Origin: Streptomyces sp. NBC_01262
Lineage (GTDB): Bacteria; Actinomycetota; Actinomycetes; Streptomycetales; Streptomycetaceae
Assembly: GCF_036226365.1 (NCBI RefSeq)
Contig: NZ_CP108462.1
Coordinates: 8,538,001 to 8,602,000, forward strand
DNA length: 64,000 bases
Direction: 5' to 3'
Shown here: piece by piece, positions 29,053-38,859 of the stretch
Layout of the letters: every line of letters begins with the position of its first letter
Position numbering within the stretch: position 1 is the first letter of the stretch
Translations under genes and position numbers: made by a program
Notes under the pieces: model-generated
Seen by the model: the letters and a program-made list of their open reading frames with translations, nothing else
Told to the model about the DNA's origin: nothing
Databases searched by the model: none

Positions 29053-29385
29053 ATGTCCGGAAACAACCTCAACACGGCGGCCACCGTGATGTGCCCGCAC
29101 GGCGGGCAGGCCTCGGCCCAGCCCGCCCAGTCGCGCGTCGTGGCCGTCGGCAGCCCGGCCGCCACCGTCGCCGACCTCTATACGGTGACGGGCTGCCCCT
29201 TCACCGTCGGCACCAAGCCCCAGCCGTGCGTCACCGTCCGCTGGACCGGTCCGTCCGCACGGATCCGGGTCAACGGATCGCCCGCGCTGCTGCAGAACTC
29301 ACGGGCCCTGTGCCACAGCGCCGAACAGGCCCCGCAGGGACCGCCGTCGGTGACCGTCGTCCAGCAGCGGGTGGTGGGGGCATGA
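29053..29385 (+). CDS. PAAR-like spike tip protein (DUF4280-like)
   Basis: The 110-residue product begins MSGNNLNTAATVMCPHGG. The pattern MCPHGG, then GSPAATVADLYTVTGCPFTVG, PCVTVRWTGPSARIRVNGSP and LLQNSRALCHSA fits PAAR-like proteins that sharpen the spike and may hold a metal with Cys/His residues. The start has GGGGGAAAGG upstream. It overlaps the gp25 gene by ATGA. Placement between spike and gp25 is the regular eCIS order. Confidence 0.9.
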   Translation: MSGNNLNTAATVMCPHGGQASAQPAQSRVVAVGSPAATVADLYTVTGCPFTVGTKPQPCVTVRWTGPSARIRVNGSPALLQNSRALCHSAEQAPQGPPSVTVVQQRVVGA

Positions 29386-29789
29386 GGATCATCGAGCCGA
29401 AGGCCGCCGCCCACGGGCCGCGCCGCACCGACATCGCCTTCCCGTTCCGCCCCGACAGCCGGGGACGTACCGCCGAGGCCGGCTACGACGACCACGTGCG
29501 GGACCTCATCGAACAACTGCTCTTCACCAGCCCCGGGGAGCGCGTCATGCGCCCGGACTTCGGATGCGGGCTGCTCGACCTGGTCTTCGCGCCGAACAGC
29601 CCGGAGCTGGCGGCCGCGCTGCAGCTGTCCGTACAGGCGGCGCTCCAGCGCTGGCTGGGCGATGTGATCGAGGTCGAGGCGCTCGACGTGGAGAGCGAGG
29701 ACAACGTGGTGCGGGTGCACCTGACCTACACGGTCCGGCGCACCGGGACGCGCCGCAACGAAGTGTTCGAAGGGAGCGGAGCCGCGTGA
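29382..29789 (+). CDS. CIS baseplate wedge protein (gp25-like)
   Basis: The 135-residue product has GPRRTDIAFPFRPDSRGRTA, VRDLIEQLLFTSPGERVMRP and DFGCGLLDLVFAPNSPELA, the hallmark of the GPW/gp25 family. RPDFGCGL supplies the conserved Arg/Asp loop that seeds sheath assembly on the baseplate. The last strand HLTYTVRRTGTRRNEVF is the usual end. It overlaps PAAR upstream (ATGA) and the first J-type protein downstream (GTGA). Confidence 0.95.
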   Translation: MRIIEPKAAAHGPRRTDIAFPFRPDSRGRTAEAGYDDHVRDLIEQLLFTSPGERVMRPDFGCGLLDLVFAPNSPELAAALQLSVQAALQRWLGDVIEVEALDVESEDNVVRVHLTYTVRRTGTRRNEVFEGSGAA

Positions 29790-32700
29790 GCGCACAGTGC
29801 CGTACGGACCGGCGGCGGGGCGACGTCCGCGCGGCCCGGCTGAACGGAGTGGACGCGGTCGAGGTGAGCGACGACGGGCGCACGCTCACCGTGACCTTCC
29901 TGGGGAAGGCGCCGCACCACCTCCACCCGCGCAACATCCGCATCGACGGCGGACGCCGCATCACCGCCATCCGAGCCGTCGACGTCGAGGTCGAGACCGA
30001 GGAGGACCCCGAGCTCGACGACCGCATGCTCATCACCGTCGACAAGGCCGGCGACACCTCCCTCTACCGGCTGAGCGTCGTGGAGCCGGACGCCTACGGA
30101 CGGCCGGGCACCAAGCCCTACCGGGGATTCGACCCGCGCTACGCGTCCGCGGAGTTCTCCTTCGGCCAGGCCTGCCCGACCCCGTACGACTGCCGCGACG
30201 AACAGCAGCCCTGCGCACCGGAGTTGCTGCCGGGCCCGGTCATCGACTACACCGCGCGCGACTACGACAGCCTGCGCAGCCTGGTCCTGGACCGCATGAG
30301 CCTCACCGCGCCCGACTGGGCCGAACGGCACATCCCCGATCTGGGCGTCACGCTGGTCGAACTCCTCGCCTACACCGCCGACCAGCTCTCGTACCACCAG
30401 GACGCGGTGGCGACGGAGGCGTATCTGGACACCGCCCGGCGCCGGGTCTCGGTCCGCCGCCACGTCCGACTGATCGACTACGCGATGCACGACGGATGCA
30501 ACGCCCGCACGTTCATCGCCCTGGAGACGGACCGCCCGGTCACCCTCCCGCGCGGCGAATTCCGGTTCGCCGCCGTCGACATCGGCCGGCTCGACCCGCA
30601 GGAACGGCCTGACCTCGGCACCGTCATCGCCGACGAGGACCTCGACACCCTCTCCGAGCGCGCCGGCCTGGAGATCTACGAGCCGCTGGGCCGGGCCGAC
30701 TTCGAGCTGCGCCCCGAGCACAACGCCATCGCGTTGTGGACCTGGGGCGAGCAGGAGTGCACCCTCCCCAAGGGCGCCACCACCGCCACGCTGCGCGACG
30801 GCGACGGCGACGGCTGCGAGCGCGCGCTGGAGCTGAGCCCCGGCGACCTGCTGCTGCTGGAGGAGGTCCTCGGCCCCCGTACGGGCTCACCGGCCGACGC
30901 CGACCCGGCGCACCGCCAGGCCGTCCGTATTGTCTCCGTCACCCCGCTCACCGACGAGCTCTACAAGCAGCCGGTCCTGGAGGTGGCTTGGGCGCCCGAG
31001 GACGCCCTCACCTTCCCGCTGTGCCTGTCGGCGCTCGGCGGCACCGACTGCGCGCTGATCACCGACATCGGCATCGCCCGCGGCAATGTCACCCTCGTCG
31101 ACCACGGCCGCTCCCTCACCTTCTGCGACGGCGCGCCCGAAAGCCTCGCCGTCCCGCCCGAGCCGGTCACCGAGGCGCCCTGCGGCCCCCCGGCCTTCGG
31201 CTGCGCCGACGTCCGGCCCGAGGGCAGCGGCTCCGCCGACGCACTGCGCGCGCTGCTCGACCAGACACGGTCCGGACGGCAACTGAGCCCCGGACAGATC
31301 CACGGGCTGTACGACCTCGTCGGCGAGGACGCAACGACCCGCGCCGGACTCGGCATCGAGCTGGCGCCCGGCACGACCACCGAGGAGCGCGTCCAGCCGC
31401 CCACCGCCGACGCCCAGGCGGCAGCCCTGGAAACGCTGCTCGCCCAGCTCACCTACCCCGCGATCACCCCCCGCTTCCGGCCCGCACTGCGCCACGCGCC
31501 GGTCACCCAGGCGGCGCCGTACCCCGACCCGGCCCATGTCTCGGCCGGCCAGGCGGCACTGCTCGCCACCATCCCGCAGCGGGTCCGGGACCGCCTTGAG
31601 GTGCTGTGGCGCCGGGCCGAGGACGGACACCCGCCCGGCCACGCCGAAACCGCCGAGCTCACCGTGCTCTTCGGCGCCCGCACCCTGGCCGGCCTCCACC
31701 TGGCCGACCACCCCGCCCGGGCCCTGCGTGAGCTGCTGGCCCGCCGCAAGCGGCTGCTGGCCGCCAAGCTGGAGCGCCTGGAGGTGCTGACCGCCCGCGC
31801 CCGGGCCGGCGCGGTGCTCGACCGGCACATCGTCTGGGAGACCGCCCAGAGCTGGGGCGAGCGCTACGCGGCCGGGCTCGCCCCCGCCGACCCGGTGCTG
31901 GCCGGCCCCGCCTCCGAGCTCGCCCGGCAGGACCCCCGCGCCGCACTGCCCGCCGTACGCCTCACCGGCGCCGACGGCGAATGGACCCCGCGCCGCGACC
32001 TGCTGGCCGACGGCCCCCGTGACCGCCACTTCACCGGCGAGACCGAGGACGACGGCCGCCTCGTACTGCGCTTCGGCGACGGCCGGCACGGGGCCGCGCC
32101 CCTCCCCGGCGACCACCTCCAGGCCGCCTACCGGGTCGGCAGCGGCCCCGCCGGCAACGTCGGCGCCGAGGCCATCGGCCATCTCGTCATCTGCCGGGAC
32201 GCCTGCCGCACCCCGGTGCCGACCGGCGCCGTCACCCGGGTGCGCAACCCGCTGCCCGCCACCGGCGGCACCGATCCCGAGGCCGTGGACCAGGTCCGTA
32301 CGCTCGCGCCGCTCGCCCTCCAGCGGCAGCGGCTGCGCGCCGTCACCCCCGAGGACTACGCAGAACTCGCCGCCGGGCTCCCCGGAGTCCAGCGGGCGGC
32401 GGCCGAACTGCGCTGGAGCGGCAGCAGCCAGGAGATGCACGTGTCCATCGACGCCCTGGGCACCGGGACGCCGGACGCCGCGCTGCTCCAGGCCGTCGAA
32501 TACGCCCTGAGCGCGTACCGCCGCATCGGCCACGACCTCGTCGTCCGCCCGGCGGCCCTGGTCCCGCTCGACATCGCGGTCACCGTCTGCGCCGCCCCCG
32601 GGTACCAGCGCGGGCATGTCCTGGACGGCGTCCGCCGCGCCCTGGGCAACCGGGGCGGCGGCTTCTTCGACCCCGACGCGCTCACCTTCGGCGACCCCGT

Positions 32701-32911
32701 CCGCCTCAGCCGGCTGGTCGCGGTCACCGCCGCCGTACCCGGCGTGGTCAGCGCCCGGGTGACCAGGCTGCAACGGCTCTTCCGGCAGGCCGACGGCGAA
32801 CTCGAAGCCGGCCTGCTGCGGATCGGCCCGCTGGAGGTCGCCCAATGCGACAACGACCCCGACCGGCCGGAGAACGGCCGTGTCTCGATTGCGATCGGAG
32901 GCGGCCGATGA
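29786..32911 (+). CDS. Large baseplate J-like protein 1 (Pvc11-like)
   Basis: The 1041-residue product starts with the GTG overlapping the gp25 stop. The N-terminal 150 residues are a beta-rich module (VDAVEVSDDGRTLTVTFLGK). From about 150 comes the J-type region with VIDYTARDYDSLRSLVLDRM, HIPDLGVTLVELLAYTADQL and YLDTARRRVSVRRHVRLIDY. The C-terminal half has LRFGDGRHGAAPLPGDHLQA, YRVGSGPAGNVGAEAIGHL, VRNPLPATGGTDPEAVDQVR and TPEDYAELAAGLPGVQRAAA, typical of baseplate J wedges. It is much longer than phage gpJ, as usual in eCIS. The gene has no internal breaks. Confidence 0.93.
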   Translation: MSAQCRTDRRRGDVRAARLNGVDAVEVSDDGRTLTVTFLGKAPHHLHPRNIRIDGGRRITAIRAVDVEVETEEDPELDDRMLITVDKAGDTSLYRLSVVEPDAYGRPGTKPYRGFDPRYASAEFSFGQACPTPYDCRDEQQPCAPELLPGPVIDYTARDYDSLRSLVLDRMSLTAPDWAERHIPDLGVTLVELLAYTADQLSYHQDAVATEAYLDTARRRVSVRRHVRLIDYAMHDGCNARTFIALETDRPVTLPRGEFRFAAVDIGRLDPQERPDLGTVIADEDLDTLSERAGLEIYEPLGRADFELRPEHNAIALWTWGEQECTLPKGATTATLRDGDGDGCERALELSPGDLLLLEEVLGPRTGSPADADPAHRQAVRIVSVTPLTDELYKQPVLEVAWAPEDALTFPLCLSALGGTDCALITDIGIARGNVTLVDHGRSLTFCDGAPESLAVPPEPVTEAPCGPPAFGCADVRPEGSGSADALRALLDQTRSGRQLSPGQIHGLYDLVGEDATTRAGLGIELAPGTTTEERVQPPTADAQAAALETLLAQLTYPAITPRFRPALRHAPVTQAAPYPDPAHVSAGQAALLATIPQRVRDRLEVLWRRAEDGHPPGHAETAELTVLFGARTLAGLHLADHPARALRELLARRKRLLAAKLERLEVLTARARAGAVLDRHIVWETAQSWGERYAAGLAPADPVLAGPASELARQDPRAALPAVRLTGADGEWTPRRDLLADGPRDRHFTGETEDDGRLVLRFGDGRHGAAPLPGDHLQAAYRVGSGPAGNVGAEAIGHLVICRDACRTPVPTGAVTRVRNPLPATGGTDPEAVDQVRTLAPLALQRQRLRAVTPEDYAELAAGLPGVQRAAAELRWSGSSQEMHVSIDALGTGTPDAALLQAVEYALSAYRRIGHDLVVRPAALVPLDIAVTVCAAPGYQRGHVLDGVRRALGNRGGGFFDPDALTFGDPVRLSRLVAVTAAVPGVVSARVTRLQRLFRQADGELEAGLLRIGPLEVAQCDNDPDRPENGRVSIAIGGGR

Positions 32912-35900
32912 CCGCCGACAGCACGTGCGGCTGCGGCTGCGGCGGGGCCGAACCCGCCACGCCCGTCAGCGTTTTCAACCCGCCGGGACAGGCCGCCATC
33001 GGCTACCGGGTGGGGGAGTACGGCGGATTCCTCCAGGCCATGCTGGACCGGCTCTCCGGCCCCGCCTACCCGGCCCTGCGCGACCTGACCGTCCGCACCC
33101 CCGACGACCCGGCGATCGCCCTGCTCGACGCCTGGGCCGTCCTGGGTGACCTGCTCACCTTCTACTCCGAGCGGATCGCCAACGAGGGCTATCTGCGCAC
33201 CGCCACCGAGGAGAGCTCCCTCGCCCTGCTCGGCCGCCTCGTCGGCCACCGGCCGCGACCCGGCGTCGCCGCCGGCACCTACCTCGCGTACTCCCTCGAC
33301 CGCGACCCGCGCACCGGCCAGGAGGCCGTGGTCACCATCCCGCGCGGCGCCCGCGCCCAGAGCGTCCCCGGCCCCGGCGAGGAACCGCAGTCCTTCGAGT
33401 CCGACGAGGACCTGCCCGCCCGCGCGGCCTGGAACGAACTCCCCGTACGGCAGCGCCGCCCCTACCAGCTCACGGCGGCCCAACTGCCCCACCGGACCAC
33501 CCTGCACGCCACCGGCACGGCCAACAACGTCAAGCCCGGCGACCAGCTGCTGTTCGTCTTCAGCGCCGAGAAGACCGCCGACTCCTCCCAGCGGGTCCTG
33601 CTCACCGTGCCGGGGGTGACCGTCGACCGTGACACCGGCACGACCGTCATCGCCCTGCCCGGGCCAGAGCTGCGCTCGCTGAAGAATCTCCTCGACGAAC
33701 TCCAGCTCTGGATCACCCCCGGCGACCAGGACACCCCCAACCCCTGGCCCGACGGCAGCCGCATCGTCGACACCTTCGACGACGAGGTGCTCAGCGGGCT
33801 GCGGGCCGATCTCGACCGGCTCACGACACCGTCGAAACTCGCCGAGCGCCTCACCGAAACCCTCGAACGGCTCCGCGAGGCCAAGGAGTTCGCCCACGAC
33901 TACCCGGACGTACTGGCCTGGTTCGAGGCCCTGGAGGCCGAACTGGCCACCCTCCAGGCGCAGGCCCGCGTCCTGGAACCCCCGCAGCCGGACACCTCCT
34001 CCCTCGCCGCCGGACTCCGGCTCCTGGAGACCCCGGCGGACGGCGGAACGGCCGTCCCCGCCGCCCTGCGCGGCCTCGGCGCCCTCCTCGGCCCGCTGCG
34101 CACCGCCCCCGCCCGGCTGCCGGCCGACGCCCGCCGCCTCGACCGCGACCCGGACCGCATCTACGCCGCCGGCTCCGACCTCGGCCCGCAGCTGCTCTCC
34201 GCCCTCGACCCGCGCCTGAGCGACGACCTCTACGCCGCGTGGCGCAACACCGACCTCACCGCTCCGCTCGCGCTGCGCGAACTCCAGGCGATGCGCGTCA
34301 CCGCCACCCCCTTCGGTGCGACCGCCCCGCTCAAGCCGGTCTACGACGCCCAGGGCCGCGTCACCCGCTACGACGACTGGCCGCTCACCGGCACCAGACT
34401 CGCCAGCCTGCGGATCGGCTACGACTCCGACGGGACGGCGCCCCGGCGTGCCGACTTCACCTACGTCGAGGGCGGCGGCTCCGTCCAGCAGTCCTTCGCC
34501 CTCCCCGGCGAGGACGGCGCCCACGACTTCGGCCCCGGCGGGATCGTACTGACCACCACCGAGCCCGACCCGGGCCCCGGCGCCGCGGCCGACGCCGACG
34601 AGGAGTTCGGCGTCACCGTCAAGCTCCTGCCCGACCTGCCCGAACGCACGGTCTTCGTCTCCCGCCCGGCCGCCGAGAGCGGCCTGATCCACGTCACGAT
34701 CGGCGACGTCGACCCCGTCGAGTTCCAGCTCGCGCCCGGCGACGAACCGGACGCCGTCACCCAGGGGGAGTTCACGGTCACGGTGAGCCGGGCGGCCTCC
34801 GGCGACGTGCCCGACGGCGAGGGGGCTTCGGTCAAAGTGGCGTTCTCCTCGCAGCTTCGGCTCAGCTCCCGCAAGGTCATCGCCCTCGACGCAGTGTACG
34901 AGGGCATCGCCCCCGGCAGCTGGGTGGCCGTCCAACGGCCCCGCAAGGGCGTCACCGGCGAGGTGCCCGGGGACCCCGGCCTCGCGCTGGTCATCACCCG
35001 GGTCAGCTCCCTGCGGGTGCTGTCCCGCGCCGACTTCGGCATCACCGGCAAGGTCACCCAGCTCACCCTGGAGGACGACTGGCTGGACGACCAGGACACC
35101 CTCCTGGCCCACATCCGCGACGCCACCGTCCACGCCCGGGGCGACACGATCCGGCTCGCCGACGAGCCCGTCACCGACGACGTCCACGGCGACCGGATCG
35201 AACTCGACGGGCTCCAGGACGGGCTGGCCCCCGGCCGCTGGATCATCGTCAGCGGGGAGCGCACCGACATCCCCGGCACCCCGGGCGTGCGCGGCAGCGA
35301 ACTCGCCATGATCGCGGGCGTCGAGCAGAGCGTGGACCCGGCCCTGCCCGGCGACACCGTGCACACCACCCTCCAGCTCACCTCGGCCCTCGCCCACAGC
35401 TACCGCCGGGACGCCGTGACGATCCACGGCAACGTCGTCCGCGCCTCCCACGGCGCCTCCCGCGACGAACCCATCGGCAGCGGCGACGCGGGCAAGGCCG
35501 GCCAGACCTTCACCCTCTGGCAGGGCCCGCTCACCTGGCTCGCCTCCGACACCCCGTCCGGCGCCACCGGCACCCTGCGGATCCGCGTCGACGGCGTGCT
35601 CTGGCACGAGACCGACAGCCTCGCCGGACGCGGACCGCGGGAGCGGATCTACGTCACAGGCCTCACCGACGACGGCCGGACCACGGTCACCTTCGGCGAC
35701 GGGGTGCACGGCTCCCGGCTGCCCACCGGCCACGAGAACGTCCGGGCCGAGTACCGCGTCGGCATCGGCCGGGCCGCCAACGTCGGCGCGGAGAGCATCA
35801 CCCAGCTCACCACCCGCCCGCTCGGCGTCTCCGCCGTCACCAACCCCCTTCCGGCCACCGGAGGTTCGGACCCCGACGGCCCCGGCCTGGCCCGGCGCAA

Positions 35901-36690
35901 CATCCCGCTCGCCGTCGCGGCCCTGGACCGGCTCGTCTCCGTACCGGACTACGAGGACTTCACCCGCGCCCGAGCCGGCATCGGCCGGGCCAGCGCCGTC
36001 AAGATCCACGACGGTGCCCGCGAGGTCGTCCACCTCACCGTCGCCGGAGTCGACGACATCGCGCTCACCGACGACTCCGGGCTCCTGCGCGCTCTGCGGG
36101 CCGCCCTCGCCGAGCAGGGCGACCCCCGGCTCGCGGTCCGGGTCGCCGTACGCGAGCAGGTCCTGCTGGTCATCGCCGCGAGCGTCAAGGTGCTGCCCGA
36201 CTACTCCTGGGACCTGGTCGAACCCAAGCTGCGCGCCGCTCTCCTGGCCCGCCTGGGCTACCCGGCCAGGGAACTCGGCCAGCCCGCCCACCTGTCCGAG
36301 GTGCTGGCCGCCGCCCAGGCCGTCCCGGGCGTCGACTACATCGACGTCGACGCCTTCGCGGGCGTGCCCGGCAGCCTCACCCCGGCCGGCCTCGAACACC
36401 TCGCGGAACAGCTCCGGGCCCCGCTGCCCGTCGTCGAGTCCCGGCTCGCCCGCTACGACGAGGAGCGCTACCGGGTCACACGGGAAGGCGGCGAGACCCT
36501 CACCGAGATCGCCGCGGCGCACGGCATCTCCATCGCCGACCTGCTCCGCCTCAACCCCGGCATCACCGGCACCAGGCCGCTGCCGCAGGGCCGCTCCGTC
36601 GTCGTCTTCCGCGGCATCCGCCCCGCCCAGCTCGCCGTCCTGTCCCCGGACCTGCCCGACACCCTCATCCTGAAGGAGGCCACCTCATGA
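32908..36690 (+). CDS. Large baseplate J-like protein 2 (Pvc12-like) with C-terminal LysM
   Basis: The 1260-residue product starts at the ATG overlapping the previous stop and has a Cys-rich N-terminus (CGCGCGG). ALLDAWAVLGDLLTFYSERI and LRTATEESSLALLGRLVGHR are shared with putative baseplate assembly proteins. An Ala/Leu-rich helical insert is at about 260-420. The C-terminal J region has VTFGDGVHGSRLPTGHENVR, YRVGIGRAANVGAESITQL, NPLPATGGSDPDGPGLARRN and VPDYEDFTRARAGIGRASAV. Residues from about 1188 (YRVTREGGETLTEIAAAHGI, SIADLLRLNPGIT) form a LysM module, an unusual addition for a J-type protein. It is the largest baseplate part of the operon. Confidence 0.92.
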   Translation: MTADSTCGCGCGGAEPATPVSVFNPPGQAAIGYRVGEYGGFLQAMLDRLSGPAYPALRDLTVRTPDDPAIALLDAWAVLGDLLTFYSERIANEGYLRTATEESSLALLGRLVGHRPRPGVAAGTYLAYSLDRDPRTGQEAVVTIPRGARAQSVPGPGEEPQSFESDEDLPARAAWNELPVRQRRPYQLTAAQLPHRTTLHATGTANNVKPGDQLLFVFSAEKTADSSQRVLLTVPGVTVDRDTGTTVIALPGPELRSLKNLLDELQLWITPGDQDTPNPWPDGSRIVDTFDDEVLSGLRADLDRLTTPSKLAERLTETLERLREAKEFAHDYPDVLAWFEALEAELATLQAQARVLEPPQPDTSSLAAGLRLLETPADGGTAVPAALRGLGALLGPLRTAPARLPADARRLDRDPDRIYAAGSDLGPQLLSALDPRLSDDLYAAWRNTDLTAPLALRELQAMRVTATPFGATAPLKPVYDAQGRVTRYDDWPLTGTRLASLRIGYDSDGTAPRRADFTYVEGGGSVQQSFALPGEDGAHDFGPGGIVLTTTEPDPGPGAAADADEEFGVTVKLLPDLPERTVFVSRPAAESGLIHVTIGDVDPVEFQLAPGDEPDAVTQGEFTVTVSRAASGDVPDGEGASVKVAFSSQLRLSSRKVIALDAVYEGIAPGSWVAVQRPRKGVTGEVPGDPGLALVITRVSSLRVLSRADFGITGKVTQLTLEDDWLDDQDTLLAHIRDATVHARGDTIRLADEPVTDDVHGDRIELDGLQDGLAPGRWIIVSGERTDIPGTPGVRGSELAMIAGVEQSVDPALPGDTVHTTLQLTSALAHSYRRDAVTIHGNVVRASHGASRDEPIGSGDAGKAGQTFTLWQGPLTWLASDTPSGATGTLRIRVDGVLWHETDSLAGRGPRERIYVTGLTDDGRTTVTFGDGVHGSRLPTGHENVRAEYRVGIGRAANVGAESITQLTTRPLGVSAVTNPLPATGGSDPDGPGLARRNIPLAVAALDRLVSVPDYEDFTRARAGIGRASAVKIHDGAREVVHLTVAGVDDIALTDDSGLLRALRAALAEQGDPRLAVRVAVREQVLLVIAASVKVLPDYSWDLVEPKLRAALLARLGYPARELGQPAHLSEVLAAAQAVPGVDYIDVDAFAGVPGSLTPAGLEHLAEQLRAPLPVVESRLARYDEERYRVTREGGETLTEIAAAHGISIADLLRLNPGITGTRPLPQGRSVVVFRGIRPAQLAVLSPDLPDTLILKEATS

Positions 36691-38822
36691 GCCGGGACCC
36701 CGACGGTCTGCTGGAGCTGCTCCCGCAATGGCTCCGCATCCGCGACAGCGAAGCCGGCGAGCCGCTGCGCGCCCTGCTCGCCGTCATCGCCGAGCAGGCC
36801 GATCTGGTGCGGACCGGCACCGAGCAGAGCTACGAGGACTGGTTCATCGAGACCGCCCAGGACTGGGCCGTGCCCTACCTCGGCGATCTCGTCGGCTACC
36901 GGACGCTGCCCGGCTACGAGGAAGCCCTCACCACCGACCGCGCCCTCGCCGCCCGCCTCGCCCCGCGCCGCGACGTCGCCGACACCGTCGCCGACCGCCG
37001 CCGCAAGGGCACGCTCGCCCTGCTGGAGGAGCTCTCGGCGAAGGTCGCCGACTGGCCGGCCCGCGCCGTCGAGTTCTCCCGGCTACTCGCCACCCACCAG
37101 CCCGTAGCGCTCTACGGCACCGGCCAGGACGCCGCCAACGCCCGCCGCCTCACCCGCGGCCGGACCGTCGACGTCCGCGACGGCTCCGCCCTGGACCTGC
37201 TGGACGGCCCCTTCGACGAACTGGCGCACACCGCCGACGTACGACGGGCAGCCTCGCCCCGCCGGCAGGGCGGCCGCACGCCCGACGGCATCGGCCTGTT
37301 CGTCTGGCGCCTCAAGCCCTACGCCATCTCGCGCGGCCCCGCGTACTGCATCGACCGGGCTCGCAACCTGTACACCTTCTCCATCCTGGGCAACGACAGC
37401 CCGCTGGTCACCAGGCCCGTGCCCGAGCCGTCCGCCGCGCACATCGCGACGATCGACAACGTCCCGGCGCGCATCAGCCGACGGCGCCTCAACGACCGCA
37501 TCGGCGACTACTACGGCCCCGGCAAGAGCCTGGCCATCTGGCGCGACGACGATCCGCACCCCATCCCGCCCGCCGACCTCGTCGTGGCCGACCTCACCGA
37601 CTGGACCTACCGCCCCCGGCGCGGCCAGGTCGCCGTCGACCCCGTACTCGGCCGGATCGCCTTCGGCTCCCGCACCGCCCCGCGCCGGGGCGTCCGGGTC
37701 ACCCACCACTACGCCTTCAGCGACGACATGGGCAGCGGAGAGTACCTCCGGGACCGCACCACGCCCCGCGGCGCCACCGTCTACCGGGTCGGCCCCGGCC
37801 AGGCACACGACCGCATCACCGGCGCCTACGAGCGCTGGCGCGCCGACCAGGCGTCCGGCGACGCGGGCGGCGAGGCGGTCATCGAGATCACCCACAGCGG
37901 CGCCTACCAGGAACAGCTCGACTTCGATCTGGAGCCCGGCGACCGCCTCGAAGTGCGCGCCGCCGAGGGCACCCGCCCGGTCATCCGGCTCCTGGACTGG
38001 TACAGCAACCGCCCCGACGCCCTCAACATCCGCGCCCGCGAGGCCTGCGAGGGGGACGGTCCCGCGCCCCGCATCACGCTGGACGGGCTGCTCATCACCG
38101 GACGCGGCGTCAATGTCACCGGCCCGGTCGGCTCCGTCGTCATCCGGCACTGCACGCTGGTCCCCGGCTGGTCGCTGGAGCACCACTGCGAACCGCACTC
38201 CCCGGAGGAGCCCAGCCTCGTCCTGGACTGCACCACCGCCTGCGTCCAGATCGAGCGCTCCATCCTCGGCACCATCCTGGTCACCGGCGACGAGGTCGGC
38301 ACCGACCCGCTGGCCATCCACATCGCCGACAGCATCCTCGACGCCACCGGCGACGACCGGGAGGCCCTGTCCGCCCCCGACTGCCGCCACGCCCACGCGG
38401 TGCTGCACGCCCACCGCACCACCGTCATCGGCGAGATCCACACCCACGCCGTCGAGATCGCCGAGGACTGCGTCTTCACCGGCACCGTCCGCACCGCCCG
38501 GCGCGGCACCGGCTGCATGCGCTTCAGCTACGTCCCGCCGGGGTCCCGCACCCCGCGCCGCTACCACTGCCAGCCCGACCTCGTCGGCCCCGACGACGCC
38601 GACCGGGTCCGTCCGGTCTTCGCAAGCGTCCGCTACGGCACCCCCGACTACGGCCGGCTCGCCCGGTCCGCCGCCCCCGAGATCACCCGGGGCGCGCAGG
38701 ACGGCTCCGAACTCGGCGCCTTCCACGACCTCTTCCAGCCCCAGCGCGAGGACAACCTGCGCGCCCGCCTCGACGAGTACACCCCGGCGGGATCCGACGC
38801 CGGGATCTTCTACGTCTCCTGA
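36687..38822 (+). CDS. Tail protein with gpI-like N-terminus and beta-helix C-terminus
   Basis: The 711-residue product starts at an ATG preceded by AAGGAGGCC. The N-terminus (MSRDPDGLLELLPQWLRIRD, DWFIETAQDWAVPYLGDLVG) is of the gpI-like type that attaches to the J wedge. From about 400 the sequence alternates short strands (ITLDGLLITGRGVNV, SVVIRHCTLVPG, LVLDCTTACVQIERSILG, IHIADSILDATG), a pattern of a right-handed parallel beta-helix like those in tail spikes. A surface-recognition or carbohydrate-binding role is plausible. No typical long fibre (Pvc13-like) gene is present, so this and the next protein may occupy that place. Confidence 0.8.
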   Translation: MSRDPDGLLELLPQWLRIRDSEAGEPLRALLAVIAEQADLVRTGTEQSYEDWFIETAQDWAVPYLGDLVGYRTLPGYEEALTTDRALAARLAPRRDVADTVADRRRKGTLALLEELSAKVADWPARAVEFSRLLATHQPVALYGTGQDAANARRLTRGRTVDVRDGSALDLLDGPFDELAHTADVRRAASPRRQGGRTPDGIGLFVWRLKPYAISRGPAYCIDRARNLYTFSILGNDSPLVTRPVPEPSAAHIATIDNVPARISRRRLNDRIGDYYGPGKSLAIWRDDDPHPIPPADLVVADLTDWTYRPRRGQVAVDPVLGRIAFGSRTAPRRGVRVTHHYAFSDDMGSGEYLRDRTTPRGATVYRVGPGQAHDRITGAYERWRADQASGDAGGEAVIEITHSGAYQEQLDFDLEPGDRLEVRAAEGTRPVIRLLDWYSNRPDALNIRAREACEGDGPAPRITLDGLLITGRGVNVTGPVGSVVIRHCTLVPGWSLEHHCEPHSPEEPSLVLDCTTACVQIERSILGTILVTGDEVGTDPLAIHIADSILDATGDDREALSAPDCRHAHAVLHAHRTTVIGEIHTHAVEIAEDCVFTGTVRTARRGTGCMRFSYVPPGSRTPRRYHCQPDLVGPDDADRVRPVFASVRYGTPDYGRLARSAAPEITRGAQDGSELGAFHDLFQPQREDNLRARLDEYTPAGSDAGIFYVS

Positions 38823-38859
38823 CCGCACTCGCTCCTCAACGAACGGGGAACCTCCAGCC

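Noticed and set aside
32356..36522. 1388-codon minus-strand frame opposite the J-type genes
   Set aside because: Complementary to clear baseplate genes; no motifs and no start support.
34239..36686. Long frame extending upstream of the gpI/beta-helix gene
   Set aside because: It overlaps the second J protein in another frame; the real start at 36687 has AAGGAGG and family similarity.
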